In this document: positions 35,822 through 44,719 of the stretch, one piece after another
How positions within the stretch are numbered: position 1 is the stretch's first letter
Layout of the letters: each line of letters begins with the position of its first letter
NCBI RefSeq assembly: GCF_000235565.1
Contig: NC_017527.1
Coordinates: 2,232,001 to 2,296,000 of the forward strand
From: Methanothrix harundinacea 6Ac
GTDB lineage: Archaea > Halobacteriota > Methanosarcinia > Methanotrichales > Methanotrichaceae
Length of the DNA stretch: 64,000 bases
Reading direction: 5' to 3'
The notes under the pieces: model-generated
What the model saw: the letters and a program-made list of their open reading frames with translations, nothing else
Database searches by the model: none
Told to the model about the DNA's origin: nothing
Program-made: the position numbers and the translations under genes

Positions 35822-37759
35822 TCAAAGCCCCGTCACCCCAACCTCTTCCAGCTCCTGGAGCTGGTTCACTCTCATCTCCACCACGTCCATGGCGTCCTCG
35901 AAGAGGGTCCTGTTTATCTCTATCCCGAAGAACTTCTCGAGCTTCTCGGGCGGGGTCATCGTCGTCCCAGCGGAGAGGTAGCCGACGTATCTCTCGTTGA
36001 ACTCCTGGGGGTTCTCCTTGTAGATCTTGAAGAGAGATAGGGTAATCGCTTTTGAAAGCGAGTAGCTGAAGGTGTAGTAGTTATTGGTGAGGTAGATGTG
36101 GTCTACATACGTCCATTCCGCAGAGTCTTCGTCGTAGTAGCCGATATTCTCGTCCTCGTACTCCTTGCAGAGGTCTCTCCATAGGGAGTTCAGCTCGGCC
36201 CCGCTTATCTCGTCCTTTCCATCGCAGAGGATATGGGCCTGGCGCTCGAACTCGGTGATCATGCTCTGGAAGGTGAAGTAGTTTTTGTACTCGCCTATGT
36301 GCTGGTCCAGGACCGCTAGGGCGGTCTCTCGATCGGAGTTCTCCAGGACGTAATCCACAAAGAGCTCTTCGTTGAAGGTGGAGGGGATCTCCATCTCGTA
36401 CTCCGGGCCGCCGCAGTAGATGAAATCGACGGAGTTGCCCATGAGGTAGAAGTTGATGGCGTGGCCCACCTCGTGGGTCACCGTCTTCTTGTCGTATATC
36501 AGCCCCTCGTAGTTCAAAAAGATCATGCCCGGGAGCTTCAGGGGAAAGAGGCTCATGCAGTATTCGCTGGTCTGCTTTCCGTTATCGGGGTTCGGGTATA
36601 CGTCGATCAAGTTGCTGGTGACCATATATGCGAAGATCTCGCTGAAGATGGGGTCCATCCCGGAGTAAGAGGCGCCGATCTCGGCCAGGGTCTCGGTGTA
36701 GTTGTAGATCTGGTCGGGGTCGTCGGTGAGCTGGAGGAAAAGATCGTAGGGCATCAGCCGGTCCACCCCCATCTTCTCCCTCTTGAACTCGTGGTACCCA
36801 TAAAAGGCGTCTTTCCTCTCCTTGAATACGGAGTTCATCTCCTCGATCTGCTCCTCGGAGAGGTAGCTATCGAAGATCGTGGAGGCGTAAGCATCGGAGT
36901 AGTTCAGCTCCCGGCTGAGGTGGTCGTCCTTCTTCGCCTTCAGCAGGTAAAGGGCCGCCATCTTGTCGGACTCGTCCTTGAGGTGGTAGAACCTCTTATC
37001 GTAACAGAGCTTCCTGTTCTCTCGGTCCGGATCGGTGGCCAGGAGCCTGTAGTAGGATTGGTAGTTGACCGGGTATTCCGTACCGTCGGTGAGGGTAACA
37101 TTCCCGGCGACGGTGACGTTGTTTGTGATCTCCTTTATGGCCTGGGTCTCAAGCTTCATCAGCTGATCTGCGATCTCGGCTATGAAGGCGGCGTGGGTCT
37201 CGTTTCGCGGCCTGTGGTCAGCGTACCTGATGTAGCCGCTCTCGAGGTACGTCCGATATTCTTCGAGCCCCGGCTCCCCGCCGAAGAGGACCTCCCACTC
37301 CTCTCTCGACAGCGACTTGAGCCTGATCTCCGCGAAGGACGTGGCTGCGTAATAGTCGGCATAGAAGGTCTGGATCTCGGAGATGAAGGTCTCGAAGAAG
37401 TCGTCGTTGACGTTGAGGCTGTTTTGGGCGTAGACGTAGGTTGAGAGGAGGTCGAGGGAGATGGAGAGGTTCCTCTCGTCCTCCAGGTATCCCAGAAGGA
37501 CCGGACCGTTCAGCTCCTCGAAGGCGGGCCGGTAGGTCTCGTTGATCGTCTCGGCCTCCAGCTTCAGGCGGTCGAACTCCGCCCTCGCCTCTTCTCTATT
37601 CTCGAAGAGAAATGTGAGGTTCCAGGACTTGGTGATATTCTCCAAATTGAGATGAGGGGCCGGGGCCCCCTCGGCGGCGGATTGGTCGCCTGCGCCCGAG
37701 GGCAACAGGACGAAAACCGCCGCCACAACGAATGCTACTGCCAGGATGCTACTCTTCAT
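35822..37759 (-). CDS. Exported M3-family metallopeptidase (oligoendopeptidase F-like)
   Basis: A 645-residue zinc peptidase with an N-terminal signal peptide (SILAVAFVVAAVFVLLPSGAG). The HExxH zinc motif is THEVGHAINFYL, followed by the expected downstream Glu region (EIPSTFNEELFVDYVL) and a conserved Tyr/His-rich C-terminal part (YTFSYSLSKAITLSLF). The length and the PF01432/PF08439-type layout fit oligoendopeptidase F. Most relatives are cytosolic, so export is noteworthy. It has its own promoter region and is convergent with the S9 peptidase gene. Confidence 0.92.
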   Translation of the reverse strand: MKSSILAVAFVVAAVFVLLPSGAGDQSAAEGAPAPHLNLENITKSWNLTFLFENREEARAEFDRLKLEAETINETYRPAFEELNGPVLLGYLEDERNLSISLDLLSTYVYAQNSLNVNDDFFETFISEIQTFYADYYAATSFAEIRLKSLSREEWEVLFGGEPGLEEYRTYLESGYIRYADHRPRNETHAAFIAEIADQLMKLETQAIKEITNNVTVAGNVTLTDGTEYPVNYQSYYRLLATDPDRENRKLCYDKRFYHLKDESDKMAALYLLKAKKDDHLSRELNYSDAYASTIFDSYLSEEQIEEMNSVFKERKDAFYGYHEFKREKMGVDRLMPYDLFLQLTDDPDQIYNYTETLAEIGASYSGMDPIFSEIFAYMVTSNLIDVYPNPDNGKQTSEYCMSLFPLKLPGMIFLNYEGLIYDKKTVTHEVGHAINFYLMGNSVDFIYCGGPEYEMEIPSTFNEELFVDYVLENSDRETALAVLDQHIGEYKNYFTFQSMITEFERQAHILCDGKDEISGAELNSLWRDLCKEYEDENIGYYDEDSAEWTYVDHIYLTNNYYTFSYSLSKAITLSLFKIYKENPQEFNERYVGYLSAGTTMTPPEKLEKFFGIEINRTLFEDAMDVVEMRVNQLQELEEVGVTGL

Positions 37760-37907
37760 AGTTCAACACCGTCTCCAGAATGCCGATAAGCCCTAATTTA
37801 AAATCCGGCAAATCAACTCGCCATGATCTCTAGGCTACTTAAATTTTCGTCTACAATTATCCCTTCTCTATCCCTTCTCAATAGGCCACCCGCCCAGGGT
37901 CGGCGGA

Positions 37908-39047
37908 TCAGAGCGCCTCCAGATAACCCTCGATCCGATCGAGCCCCTCGGCGATCCTCTCGATGGAGCTGGCGTAGGAGAAGCGGAGGTACCCCTCGCC
38001 TTCGGCCCCGAAGTCGATCCCGGGAGCGACGCCGACCCGGGCCCGCTCCAGGATATCGAAGGCGAGGTTATACGAATTGGAGGAGAGGTGCCGGGCGTCG
38101 GCGAAGACGTAGAAGGCCCCCGTCGGCTCGACTGCGACCCCGAAGCCGAGCTTACGGAGCCGTTTTACCATGAACCGCCTCCGCTCGTCGTAGGTCCGCC
38201 TCATCCGTTCGACGTCGTCGCTGGCCTCCCGGAGGGCGGCGATCCCCGCCCTCTGGACGGCGGAGTTGGCGCAGATGAAGAGGTTCTGCTGCATCTTCTG
38301 GATCGGCCGGATGAGCTCGGGAGGAGCGATCAGGTACCCCAATCGAAGGCCGGTCATGGCGTAGAGCTTCGAGAAGCCGTTGAGGACGATGGCGTCCTCG
38401 GCGAACTCCAGAATCGAGCGCTCCCGCCCAGCGTAGACGAGGCCGTGGTAGATCTCGTCGGAGATGACCCGGACCCCCAGATCGGAGATCGCCTCCATCC
38501 TTCGGGCGGAGAGGAGGGTCCCCGTGGGGTTCGACGGCGAGTTGATGACGATGGCCTTCGTCTTATCGGTGATCCGCGAGGCGACGGCCCCGGGGTTGAG
38601 CTGAAAGCCGTCCGCCTCGGCGGCCGGCACCGGCACGGGGACGCCGCCGGAAAATCTGATGAAGTTCGGGTAGCAGGCGTAGCCGGGGTCGGAGATGATC
38701 GCCTCATCCCCCGCCTCCAGAAGCGCCGAGAAGACGAGCATCATCGCCGGGGACGTCCCCGAGCAGACGACGATCCTATCGGGGTCGACGGTGACGGAGT
38801 ACCTTTCGGCGTAGTGGTCGGATATCGCCTCCCGGAGTTCCGGGTCGCCGCAGCTGTGGGTGTAGTGGGTGTGCCCCTCGGCTAAGGCGGCCGCGACCGC
38901 CTCCCGGACTGGGGCGGGGATGTCGAAGTCCGGCTCGCCCACCTCCAGGTGGACGACGTCGATCCCCTGGCGCTCCATCGCCCGGGCGCGCTCCAATACG
39001 TCCATCACCAAAAAGGGGGTCATCTCCTCGGCTCGTCGTGAGATCAT
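37908..39047 (-). CDS. Pyridoxal-phosphate aminotransferase, class I/II
   Basis: A 379-residue fold-type I aminotransferase. The PLP lysine is Lys227 in LNGFSKLYAMTGLRLG. Cofactor contacts are Asn173 in SPSNPTG, Asp197 and Tyr200 in ISDEIYHG, and a C-terminal Arg in YLRFSYASS. The ATG at 39047 follows AAGGAG; an upstream in-frame ATG at 39110 adds an unconserved leader. The substrate cannot be read with certainty; the aspartate/aromatic aminotransferase group is most likely. It stands alone. Confidence 0.9.
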   Translation of the reverse strand: MISRRAEEMTPFLVMDVLERARAMERQGIDVVHLEVGEPDFDIPAPVREAVAAALAEGHTHYTHSCGDPELREAISDHYAERYSVTVDPDRIVVCSGTSPAMMLVFSALLEAGDEAIISDPGYACYPNFIRFSGGVPVPVPAAEADGFQLNPGAVASRITDKTKAIVINSPSNPTGTLLSARRMEAISDLGVRVISDEIYHGLVYAGRERSILEFAEDAIVLNGFSKLYAMTGLRLGYLIAPPELIRPIQKMQQNLFICANSAVQRAGIAALREASDDVERMRRTYDERRRFMVKRLRKLGFGVAVEPTGAFYVFADARHLSSNSYNLAFDILERARVGVAPGIDFGAEGEGYLRFSYASSIERIAEGLDRIEGYLEAL

Positions 39048-39147
39048 GTTGGCGGGCTCCTTAAGTGGGTGACAGTTTTGATAAGTATAAATTTCTCTTA
39101 GATCGCACAAGGACTATCTTTAAACCCAACGTGATGGAACGTTTTAT

Positions 39148-41361
39148 CTAATCCATTTTCCATTTCGACCTAACCCATGAGTCGTTCGGATCTTCTCCAC
39201 CTTCAAGAATTTCGTACTCTTTGATGAACTGTTTTAGTGCATTTCTTTGGTTTTCTGTTATCCCTTCATCATAGGCGATTTTTCTGGCACGATCTATAAT
39301 TTGAGAAAGATCGAGAAACAGCTCCAGGACTCTAGGGTCGAGCCTGTAATAGGCTTCTGTGTATCCATCGGAATAACCCTTATAGCCTTTTGAAAGGAAT
39401 TTCTCCAAAAACATGGCTAAAACGTCGTCATCAGTTATAACTTCTTGGACCCAATGCCTTATATCTTCAATTTTATCGAATTTGTTCCACCAATAAAGGA
39501 CATATACTAGATCTGATATATTAAGAAGTGTCCCGTTTTGCGCAGCTTCAACCACCTTTTCGAGAGCGATTTTCTCCAACAAATCGAGATGATCTGAATT
39601 GATAAGTATTTCATCAGCACCACTTCCCACCTCTCCCTCTTTATGCTTGTCGAGTCCTTGGCGTTGGACACTTACTTCATGTACGATCATCGAAATTGCT
39701 CGACCCTCAGACATGGATTTATTCAGGATATTATATCGTTCATTTTCGTCAAATCGAAGTAAGAGTTGCCGTGAAATACGTATAATGCGAATGCTATTTC
39801 CAAATGGCATCTCATCTCTATCTTCTGGGCACAGAAGTTCATCTCCTATATCGAAAAATACCTTTAAAATTTTAGGTATAGCTTCTTCAGGGACATCCTC
39901 AGCTGTGTAATCCTCGAGTTTTTCAAAAAATTGCCTAACACGGGTCGTGCCATCTGGTCTTTTTTGGTTTGCAAGTTCTAGAAGTTTATTAGCGAAGGCC
40001 ACTGGATCATCGGCTAAAGCTAGTAAAGCCTTCATTTCCGTGTACGATATGCTGCCTTCTGGCAGATTCAAGCGGAAATACATAGGGAATGCATCGTGGC
40101 TGCATACGCGAAGCTGCCTACGCCATGTAGACTCCCAGTCCCAACCGTAATTACTACCACCCCAAGCCGAACCCACGCGGGGGAAAATCGCCGTCAACAA
40201 TCTTTTGACAGATTCACGATCTTTATCCTGAACTGTTTCTATCCAAGAGTTATGGAACTTTTTGAGACCTTCAATTTTTGAATCTATAAAGCCGTCCCTT
40301 TTATTATGTCTCGTAAATTCTTCTTCATTTTCTCCAATCATGTGATACGCTATGGGGCAAAAGACTCGTAGGGTTTCAATCGCAATGAAATCAACAGAGT
40401 TGACTTCTCCTTTTACAGCCGGATATGTTACGTTCAACGTGTTAGTCAGTCGGATAACATCTCGGGGTGTGGTTATGAAATGATCAATACCTTGAAAGTA
40501 AACATTTAGCCAATATCTCTTATCAAATAGTTCTTCAGGAGTATCGGTGAGAATTAGGTTTAATTTCTCAAAAAGTAGTGAACGAAGAGAGTTCTTATCT
40601 GGAATGGGAAGTTCAAATGGGGTTTGAACAATTTTCTCAAGATATTCTTCCCCAGCCCCAGGAATATCTTGTGTCTTTTCCAATGCGTTTATAACAACTC
40701 GCTTATCAAAAGCTAGAAGGTAAATGACGTTGGGAAAATCTGCAACCGATTTAATAACTCGGAAAAGCTGTCGAATTTCATCAGCCGTGAGACGATCAAT
40801 ATCATCTATGATCACTAAGATTTTCTTTTGCTGCTCTCGTAATGTTTTCGCAATTTTATCTTTAAATTCTGATACACTTTTATGAGTTTTTGTAAATTTA
40901 TTTATTACGCGCGCTAATATGTTGATAGTGGGTTCAGGGGTTTTAGATAAAAGATCCGAAAATTCTGCAATCAAGTGTTTTAACTTGTCAGGATCAGTTA
41001 TCCATTTCTCTTTGCCTAATTCAGCCTGTAGTTGGCCAAAAAAGTGAATTGTTAGATCTTCTTGACCAGAAAACCACCAGGGATTAAAATGTACAATTAT
41101 CGGCTGTTCGTCCTCAGGCAATTGATTTAGGTAATATTTTATGAAATTTATTAATGTTGATTTCCCTGACCCCCAGGACCCATAAACTGAGATCACAAAT
41201 CCCTCAAGGGGAGCCATCTTGCAAATACTATCTGCAAGGTGCTCTGCAAAATTACTGTATCCTAATCGATCTAGTTCAGGATCTTCTAGCGGTTTATCTG
41301 GTGATAAATAATCTATTTGATCGTGATTCGCCATTTTATCGACCCCTTTTTTTGCTCTCAT
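39148..41361 (-). CDS. KAP-family P-loop NTPase
   Basis: A 737-residue KAP NTPase of the STAND-related group. Walker A is GSWGSGKST (61-69), the KAP-typical FNPWWFSGQEDL lies at ~92-103, and Walker B is ILVIIDDIDR (181-190). A long helical C-terminal part has no recognisable effector. The pair of TM helices inserted in many KAP proteins is not evident, so this one is probably soluble. Its base composition is strongly AT-rich compared with every neighbour, pointing to horizontal acquisition. The ATG overlaps the stop of the nucleotidyltransferase gene (ATGA) and follows GGAGG, so the two are coupled. KAP NTPases recur in phage-defence settings; the role here is unproven. Confidence 0.88.
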   Translation of the reverse strand: MRAKKGVDKMANHDQIDYLSPDKPLEDPELDRLGYSNFAEHLADSICKMAPLEGFVISVYGSWGSGKSTLINFIKYYLNQLPEDEQPIIVHFNPWWFSGQEDLTIHFFGQLQAELGKEKWITDPDKLKHLIAEFSDLLSKTPEPTINILARVINKFTKTHKSVSEFKDKIAKTLREQQKKILVIIDDIDRLTADEIRQLFRVIKSVADFPNVIYLLAFDKRVVINALEKTQDIPGAGEEYLEKIVQTPFELPIPDKNSLRSLLFEKLNLILTDTPEELFDKRYWLNVYFQGIDHFITTPRDVIRLTNTLNVTYPAVKGEVNSVDFIAIETLRVFCPIAYHMIGENEEEFTRHNKRDGFIDSKIEGLKKFHNSWIETVQDKDRESVKRLLTAIFPRVGSAWGGSNYGWDWESTWRRQLRVCSHDAFPMYFRLNLPEGSISYTEMKALLALADDPVAFANKLLELANQKRPDGTTRVRQFFEKLEDYTAEDVPEEAIPKILKVFFDIGDELLCPEDRDEMPFGNSIRIIRISRQLLLRFDENERYNILNKSMSEGRAISMIVHEVSVQRQGLDKHKEGEVGSGADEILINSDHLDLLEKIALEKVVEAAQNGTLLNISDLVYVLYWWNKFDKIEDIRHWVQEVITDDDVLAMFLEKFLSKGYKGYSDGYTEAYYRLDPRVLELFLDLSQIIDRARKIAYDEGITENQRNALKQFIKEYEILEGGEDPNDSWVRSKWKMD

Positions 41362-41720
41362 ACCATTTGAACCTCCTCCAGGATGCGCCGGCCTATGGCG
41401 GGCTTGAGGGCGCTCTTCTCCACCAGGTCCACCTTCGCCCCCAAGAGATCGCTCAGATGGTTTTCGAGGGCGATGAACTCCAGAAGGGTGAGGGGCTCGT
41501 CGCCATCCTCCAGATCCACCAGAAGGTCGATGTCGCTCTCCTCGTCCGCCTCGCCCCGGAGGTAGGAGCCGAAGATCCCGATGGACGCCACCTTGTAGCG
41601 ACGAGAGAGCTCCGGCATCTGCGACCTCAGAATTTCGGCTATCTCCTCGGCGGTCTTCACCCCCCGTTGAGATACCGATCGCGTCTTCTTCTTTGCCGAT
41701 ATGGACAATTCAACCTCCAT
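41358..41720 (-). CDS. MNT-type nucleotidyltransferase
   Basis: A 120-residue minimal nucleotidyltransferase from the ATG at 41720 (MEVELSISAKKK). The active-site motif is FGSYLRGEADEESDIDLLVDL, with the paired Asp residues. Such proteins often act as antitoxins that AMPylate HEPN toxins. No HEPN gene is adjacent; the KAP gene overlaps it by four bases downstream and a cysteine-rich protein precedes it. A longer in-frame version adds a translated shadow of the upstream gene and was rejected. Unlike the KAP gene it has normal high GC. Confidence 0.88.
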   Translation of the reverse strand: MEVELSISAKKKTRSVSQRGVKTAEEIAEILRSQMPELSRRYKVASIGIFGSYLRGEADEESDIDLLVDLEDGDEPLTLLEFIALENHLSDLLGAKVDLVEKSALKPAIGRRILEEVQMV

Positions 41721-41722
41721 CC

Positions 41723-42046
41723 TCACCCCACCTTCAGCTGCGCCTCGACGAGCTCGTCGAGGAAGGACCTCCTCACCTCCGCAGCGTAGTCCCAGAGGTC
41801 GGGGCCGCAGGCGTCGCACTCCCGCCCCCGCTCCTCCATCACCCGGACCAGGTCGAGGAGGGAGGCGTAGAGGAGGGGCGCCGCCTCCCGGAGGCGGGCG
41901 TCGAAGGCGCTCGCGGCCTCTTTTGTCGGGATCAGCCTGCATCCGCCGCCGTGCTCGTCCCAGGCCATGCACCCCGCCTGCAGGCACGACCGCGCCACGA
42001 AGGGGCAGGCCCGCAACTCCCCGATCTCATCTCTACGATCCGTCAT
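41723..42046 (-). CDS. Small cysteine-containing protein
   Basis: A 107-residue protein from the ATG at 42046 (MTDRRDEIGELRACPFV). The N-terminal C-x6-C-x3-C-x10-C pattern (CPFVARSCLQAGCMAW, then GGGCRL) suggests a metal or Fe-S site. A second CDAC pair is near residue 75, followed by a helical C-terminus. It resembles short CPF...C...CALW-type proteins seen in methanogens; no function is known to me. It is the first gene of a three-gene set with the MNT and KAP genes, two bases before the MNT start. Confidence 0.65.
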   Translation of the reverse strand: MTDRRDEIGELRACPFVARSCLQAGCMAWDEHGGGCRLIPTKEAASAFDARLREAAPLLYASLLDLVRVMEERGRECDACGPDLWDYAAEVRRSFLDELVEAQLKVG

Positions 42047-42082
42047 GGTATATGCCACCAGCCGAGGGAATCGATCTCGCAT

Positions 42083-42350
42083 CTCGATGATCTCTTCGGC
42101 CTGATATTATATCAGCGTTCTCCAGGATCTCAGGAGGTCTCCGATCTGATATTCAACTTTTCTTCCATGTTTTGGGGCACGCCCCAGAGATATCCCTCGC
42201 GAAATTCGGGTTTGAGGAGACAGAAATAGGATAAAATCAGTAGATATTTGGGTATATATTAATTTCCATCTACATTAATTGCATTTCTGCGTATCGGCGG
42301 AGTTTGTCAGCAGAACAAGAATTTAAATAACATGCAGACCGAGAAGGTTA
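42083..42350. other. AT-rich intergenic region with promoter
   Basis: No gene is visible. It contains an AT-rich stretch (about 42230-42290) and a TATA box ATTTAAATAA at 42321-42330, which predicts transcription of the exported protein gene from about 42352. Confidence 0.45.
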
Positions 42351-42379
42351 TTTAGTTCTGTATCGCGGATGGACAATAG

Positions 42380-42463
42380 ATCTATCGACCGGCCCTATCC
42401 GCTAGACCGTCTCGCGATAGATGGTTCGGGCCGGCCCGGGAAAGATCCCGATCCGGGAATCTT
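42380..42463 (+). promoter_or_regulatory. Structured leader with interleaved stems (pseudoknot-like)
   Basis: Arms ATCTATCG (42380-42387) and CGATAGAT (42415-42422) interleave with CCGGCCC (42389-42395) and GGGCCGG (42428-42434), the order expected of an H-type pseudoknot. A further hairpin AAGATCCCG/CGGGAATCTT follows at 42442-42463. All lie within a predicted ~155-nt leader before the gene at 42509. Confidence 0.45.
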
Positions 42464-42508
42464 CCCCTCGGGTCCTGCCGGGGTCCGTCCGGATGAGGAG
42501 GTCTGCTC

Positions 42509-43429
42509 ATGATGAAAAAACCCTTAAGTGCGGCGATCCTGGCCCTCCTTCTGCTGGCATCGCCGACCTTGGCGGCCGACGCCGCCTCAGCCCAGGTGAT
42601 GCCCGTCCTGGAGATGAAGCCGGGTACGATGACCGTCATGGAGAGGTTCGCCCCCATCTATTACGCCGACGGGGGCGAGACGACCGGATCGGTCTACTAC
42701 GCCGGCACCGCCACAGCAGCCGACAACATCATCTATACAAGGCCCTTGGAGAGGCTCTACAGCTTCACCTTCCATCCGGGGGTCCCCGAGAAGCTCTACT
42801 ACGCCAACGCCAACGAGTTCAACATTTACTTGACCGCTGAGACTGGATCAGGCTGGTCCGCGGAGTCGGTCGTCTTCACCCACACCACCTACGTCCGGGA
42901 CTTAGCCTTCGCCTGGGACCAGAACGGGAACTTCGGCCTCTACTTCAGCGAGGCGACGGGGGCCGGAGGCGACGGTAGGATTTACCGGGTCGACGGAGCC
43001 GCCGCGACCCCGATCTACACCGTCAAGCTCGCCGACGTCGGCGGATTCTGGGCCGGAGACTTCGCCTTCGATTACGAAGGAAACCTCTACCTCAGCTCGG
43101 GAAATAGGGTTCCCGCCAGCATATACAAGGTCGCCACCGGCACCGGGGCTGTGACCAAGATCTTCGAATCGACGGAGGGCTCCATAGCCGGCCTCGTCTA
43201 CCGGGGCGGCCGCCTCTACTACGCCGACTGGCGCCAGAACATATACCGCCTCGATTTGAGCAGTATGACGAGCACCCTCTACTACACCAACCCCGCCAGG
43301 CAGTGGCTCTCCGACGTCGGTTTCAAGGAGAGGAGGGATGCCGCCGGCAGCCGGCCGACGGCCGGAACCTATACGAGATTCTCGACGATGCCGATGGCAC
43401 CGATGCAGAAAGTCCTGATGCCATCTTAA
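42509..43429 (+). CDS. Exported beta-propeller-like protein
   Basis: A 306-residue exported protein. The signal peptide (LSAAILALLLLASPTLA) precedes a mature domain with repeating GxxYYA/GxIYRxD units (KLYYANANEFNIYLT, GRIYRVDG, NLYLSSGN, SIYKVATGTGAV, RLYYADWRQNIYRLDLSS), consistent with a six-bladed propeller. The start ATG follows GAGGAGG. No enzymatic residues stand out. It has an unusually long, folded leader and ends at a strong hairpin terminator. Confidence 0.8.
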   Translation: MMKKPLSAAILALLLLASPTLAADAASAQVMPVLEMKPGTMTVMERFAPIYYADGGETTGSVYYAGTATAADNIIYTRPLERLYSFTFHPGVPEKLYYANANEFNIYLTAETGSGWSAESVVFTHTTYVRDLAFAWDQNGNFGLYFSEATGAGGDGRIYRVDGAAATPIYTVKLADVGGFWAGDFAFDYEGNLYLSSGNRVPASIYKVATGTGAVTKIFESTEGSIAGLVYRGGRLYYADWRQNIYRLDLSSMTSTLYYTNPARQWLSDVGFKERRDAAGSRPTAGTYTRFSTMPMAPMQKVLMPS

Positions 43430-43432
43430 TTT

Positions 43433-43465
43433 GAGGGATGCCCGCCCCATCCCTCCCCCTTTTTT
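43433..43465 (+). terminator. Hairpin plus T-tract terminator
   Basis: A perfect 8-bp stem GAGGGATG/CATCCCTC (43433-43440 and 43448-43455) with a 7-nt loop is followed by CCCC and six T, directly after the exported protein gene. Confidence 0.75.
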
Positions 43466-43550
43466 CCGGGCGCATGGCCAGATGATGGCCTGAGATATTG
43501 ATCCATCTCGTCAATACCATATGGGCGGGGGTTCTGCCATCAAAAAATGA

Positions 43551-44502
43551 TCAGGTCCCTAGACGGCTCCGGCGAGTCCGAGCACCATCTTTGGAGGCTT
43601 CCCTGCCCTTGCGCCTCCCGGCCAGGGCCGAGAGGAGGATATAAAAGGCGGTCTCGGTGAAGATGCAGACCGCCGCCGGGACCCCCGCCCGGGGGCCGAA
43701 GAGGAGGAGGGCAACAGCGGCGGCGAGCCCCAGGTTCTTGAAGGAGGCGAAGAGGGTGAGGGCGATCCTCTGGGGGGCCTCGACCCCGGCGAAGGCCGCG
43801 GCGGCGTAGACCGCCGCCCCCGAGACGAAGGTCCGGGCGATGGCGATGAAGAGGACCCCCGCCGCCTCTCCCGAGATGGCGCCGCTGTTCTGACCCACCA
43901 CGATGTAGGTGACGGCGAAGAGGCCTGCGTTTATGGGGTGGGCGGGATCGATCCCGAGGCGTCCGACGTACCTTGAGGCGAGGATGGGAAGGAGGATCAG
44001 GAGGAGGACGATCTTCGCCGTCTCGCCGAGCCCGACCCCAGCCCCATCTCCCGCATCCCTGGCGAAGATGTAGATGATCGACGGCATCAGGACGATGGAG
44101 GCGATGTACGAGAGAGCCTCCGAGTAGAGGGCGAGGCGGACGTCGCCGGCGAGAAGCCTCGTCAGGGGGATGACGGCCACCGCCGGGGGGACCGCGGCCA
44201 TCACCACAAACCCGAGGACGAGGGCCTCCGCCTCCAGGACGGCGGGAGCGATGGAGAGGATGAGGCCGGATAGGAAGAGGTAGTTTGCGAGAAATCCTGC
44301 CACTGCTCCCCGCATCGGCGGAAGGTCGAGGTCGATCCCGGCGAGGGAGAAGGCCATCATCAGAAATAGCGCCGGGATCAGGAGGGGCTCAAGCCCCCGG
44401 GCCGGAGCCGGGAAGAGAAGGCCCAGGGCCGCGGCCGCCGTCAGGATGAAGGCGGTATTTCTATGAAGGTCGATCCGCAGGATGGCCCCCCCGCCCTTTC
44501 AT
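43551..44502 (-). CDS. BASS-type (bile acid:Na+ symporter-like) transporter, apparent frameshift
   Basis: A polytopic membrane protein whose main frame runs from 43551 up to a TGA near 44503. Helices include LSYIASIVLMPSIIYIFA, TAKIVLLLILLPILASRYVG, LTLFASFKNLGLAAAVALLLFG and VPAAVCIFTETAFYILLSAL; the FASFKNLGLAAA segment and layout fit the SBF/BASS superfamily. The first ATG in this frame (44360) would remove the first helix (NTAFILTAAAALGLLFPAP), which is clearly coding. Upstream an ATG at 44502 (MKGRG) is in another frame, separated by a run of seven G (plus-strand C at 44486-44492). Removing one G joins them into a normal N-terminus. It is either a sequence error, a recent frameshift, or slippage control. 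Confidence 0.7.
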
Positions 44503-44659
44503 GGTCTGCCTTTTGATCCCTCGCCTCTTGAAGATATGCCCTCCGGATCGGCACCTCGGCCCTGACGAACTCCTGCCCGGAGGTCCGGATAAGCGATGGA
44601 CCCAAGGAGGAAGGAAGAAACGAAGGAGAGGAGGAGATGCAATCGTCTAAAAGGGCCCT

Positions 44660-44680
44660 GGCGCAGCGGATGGCTGCGCC
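44660..44680. terminator. Perfect GC hairpin downstream of the TRAM gene
   Basis: GGCGCAGC/GCTGCGCC (44660-44667 and 44673-44680) with a 5-nt loop lies ~40 bp past the TRAM stop on the minus strand. A CCCTTTTAG follows in that direction. It is a likely terminator separating TRAM from the transporter gene. Confidence 0.5.
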
Positions 44681-44719
44681 GACCATTTTACATCTAAATG
44701 ATCAAAAGGACAGATAATA

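Noticed and set aside
41721-41987. N-terminal extension of the nucleotidyltransferase
   Set aside because: Overlaps the Cys-rich gene on the same strand in another frame, and its Arg/Gly/Pro-rich translation has no homology.
44441-44686. An 81-codon minus-strand frame before the BASS-like transporter
   Set aside because: It runs through a hairpin and the frameshifted start of the transporter; the translation resembles no family.
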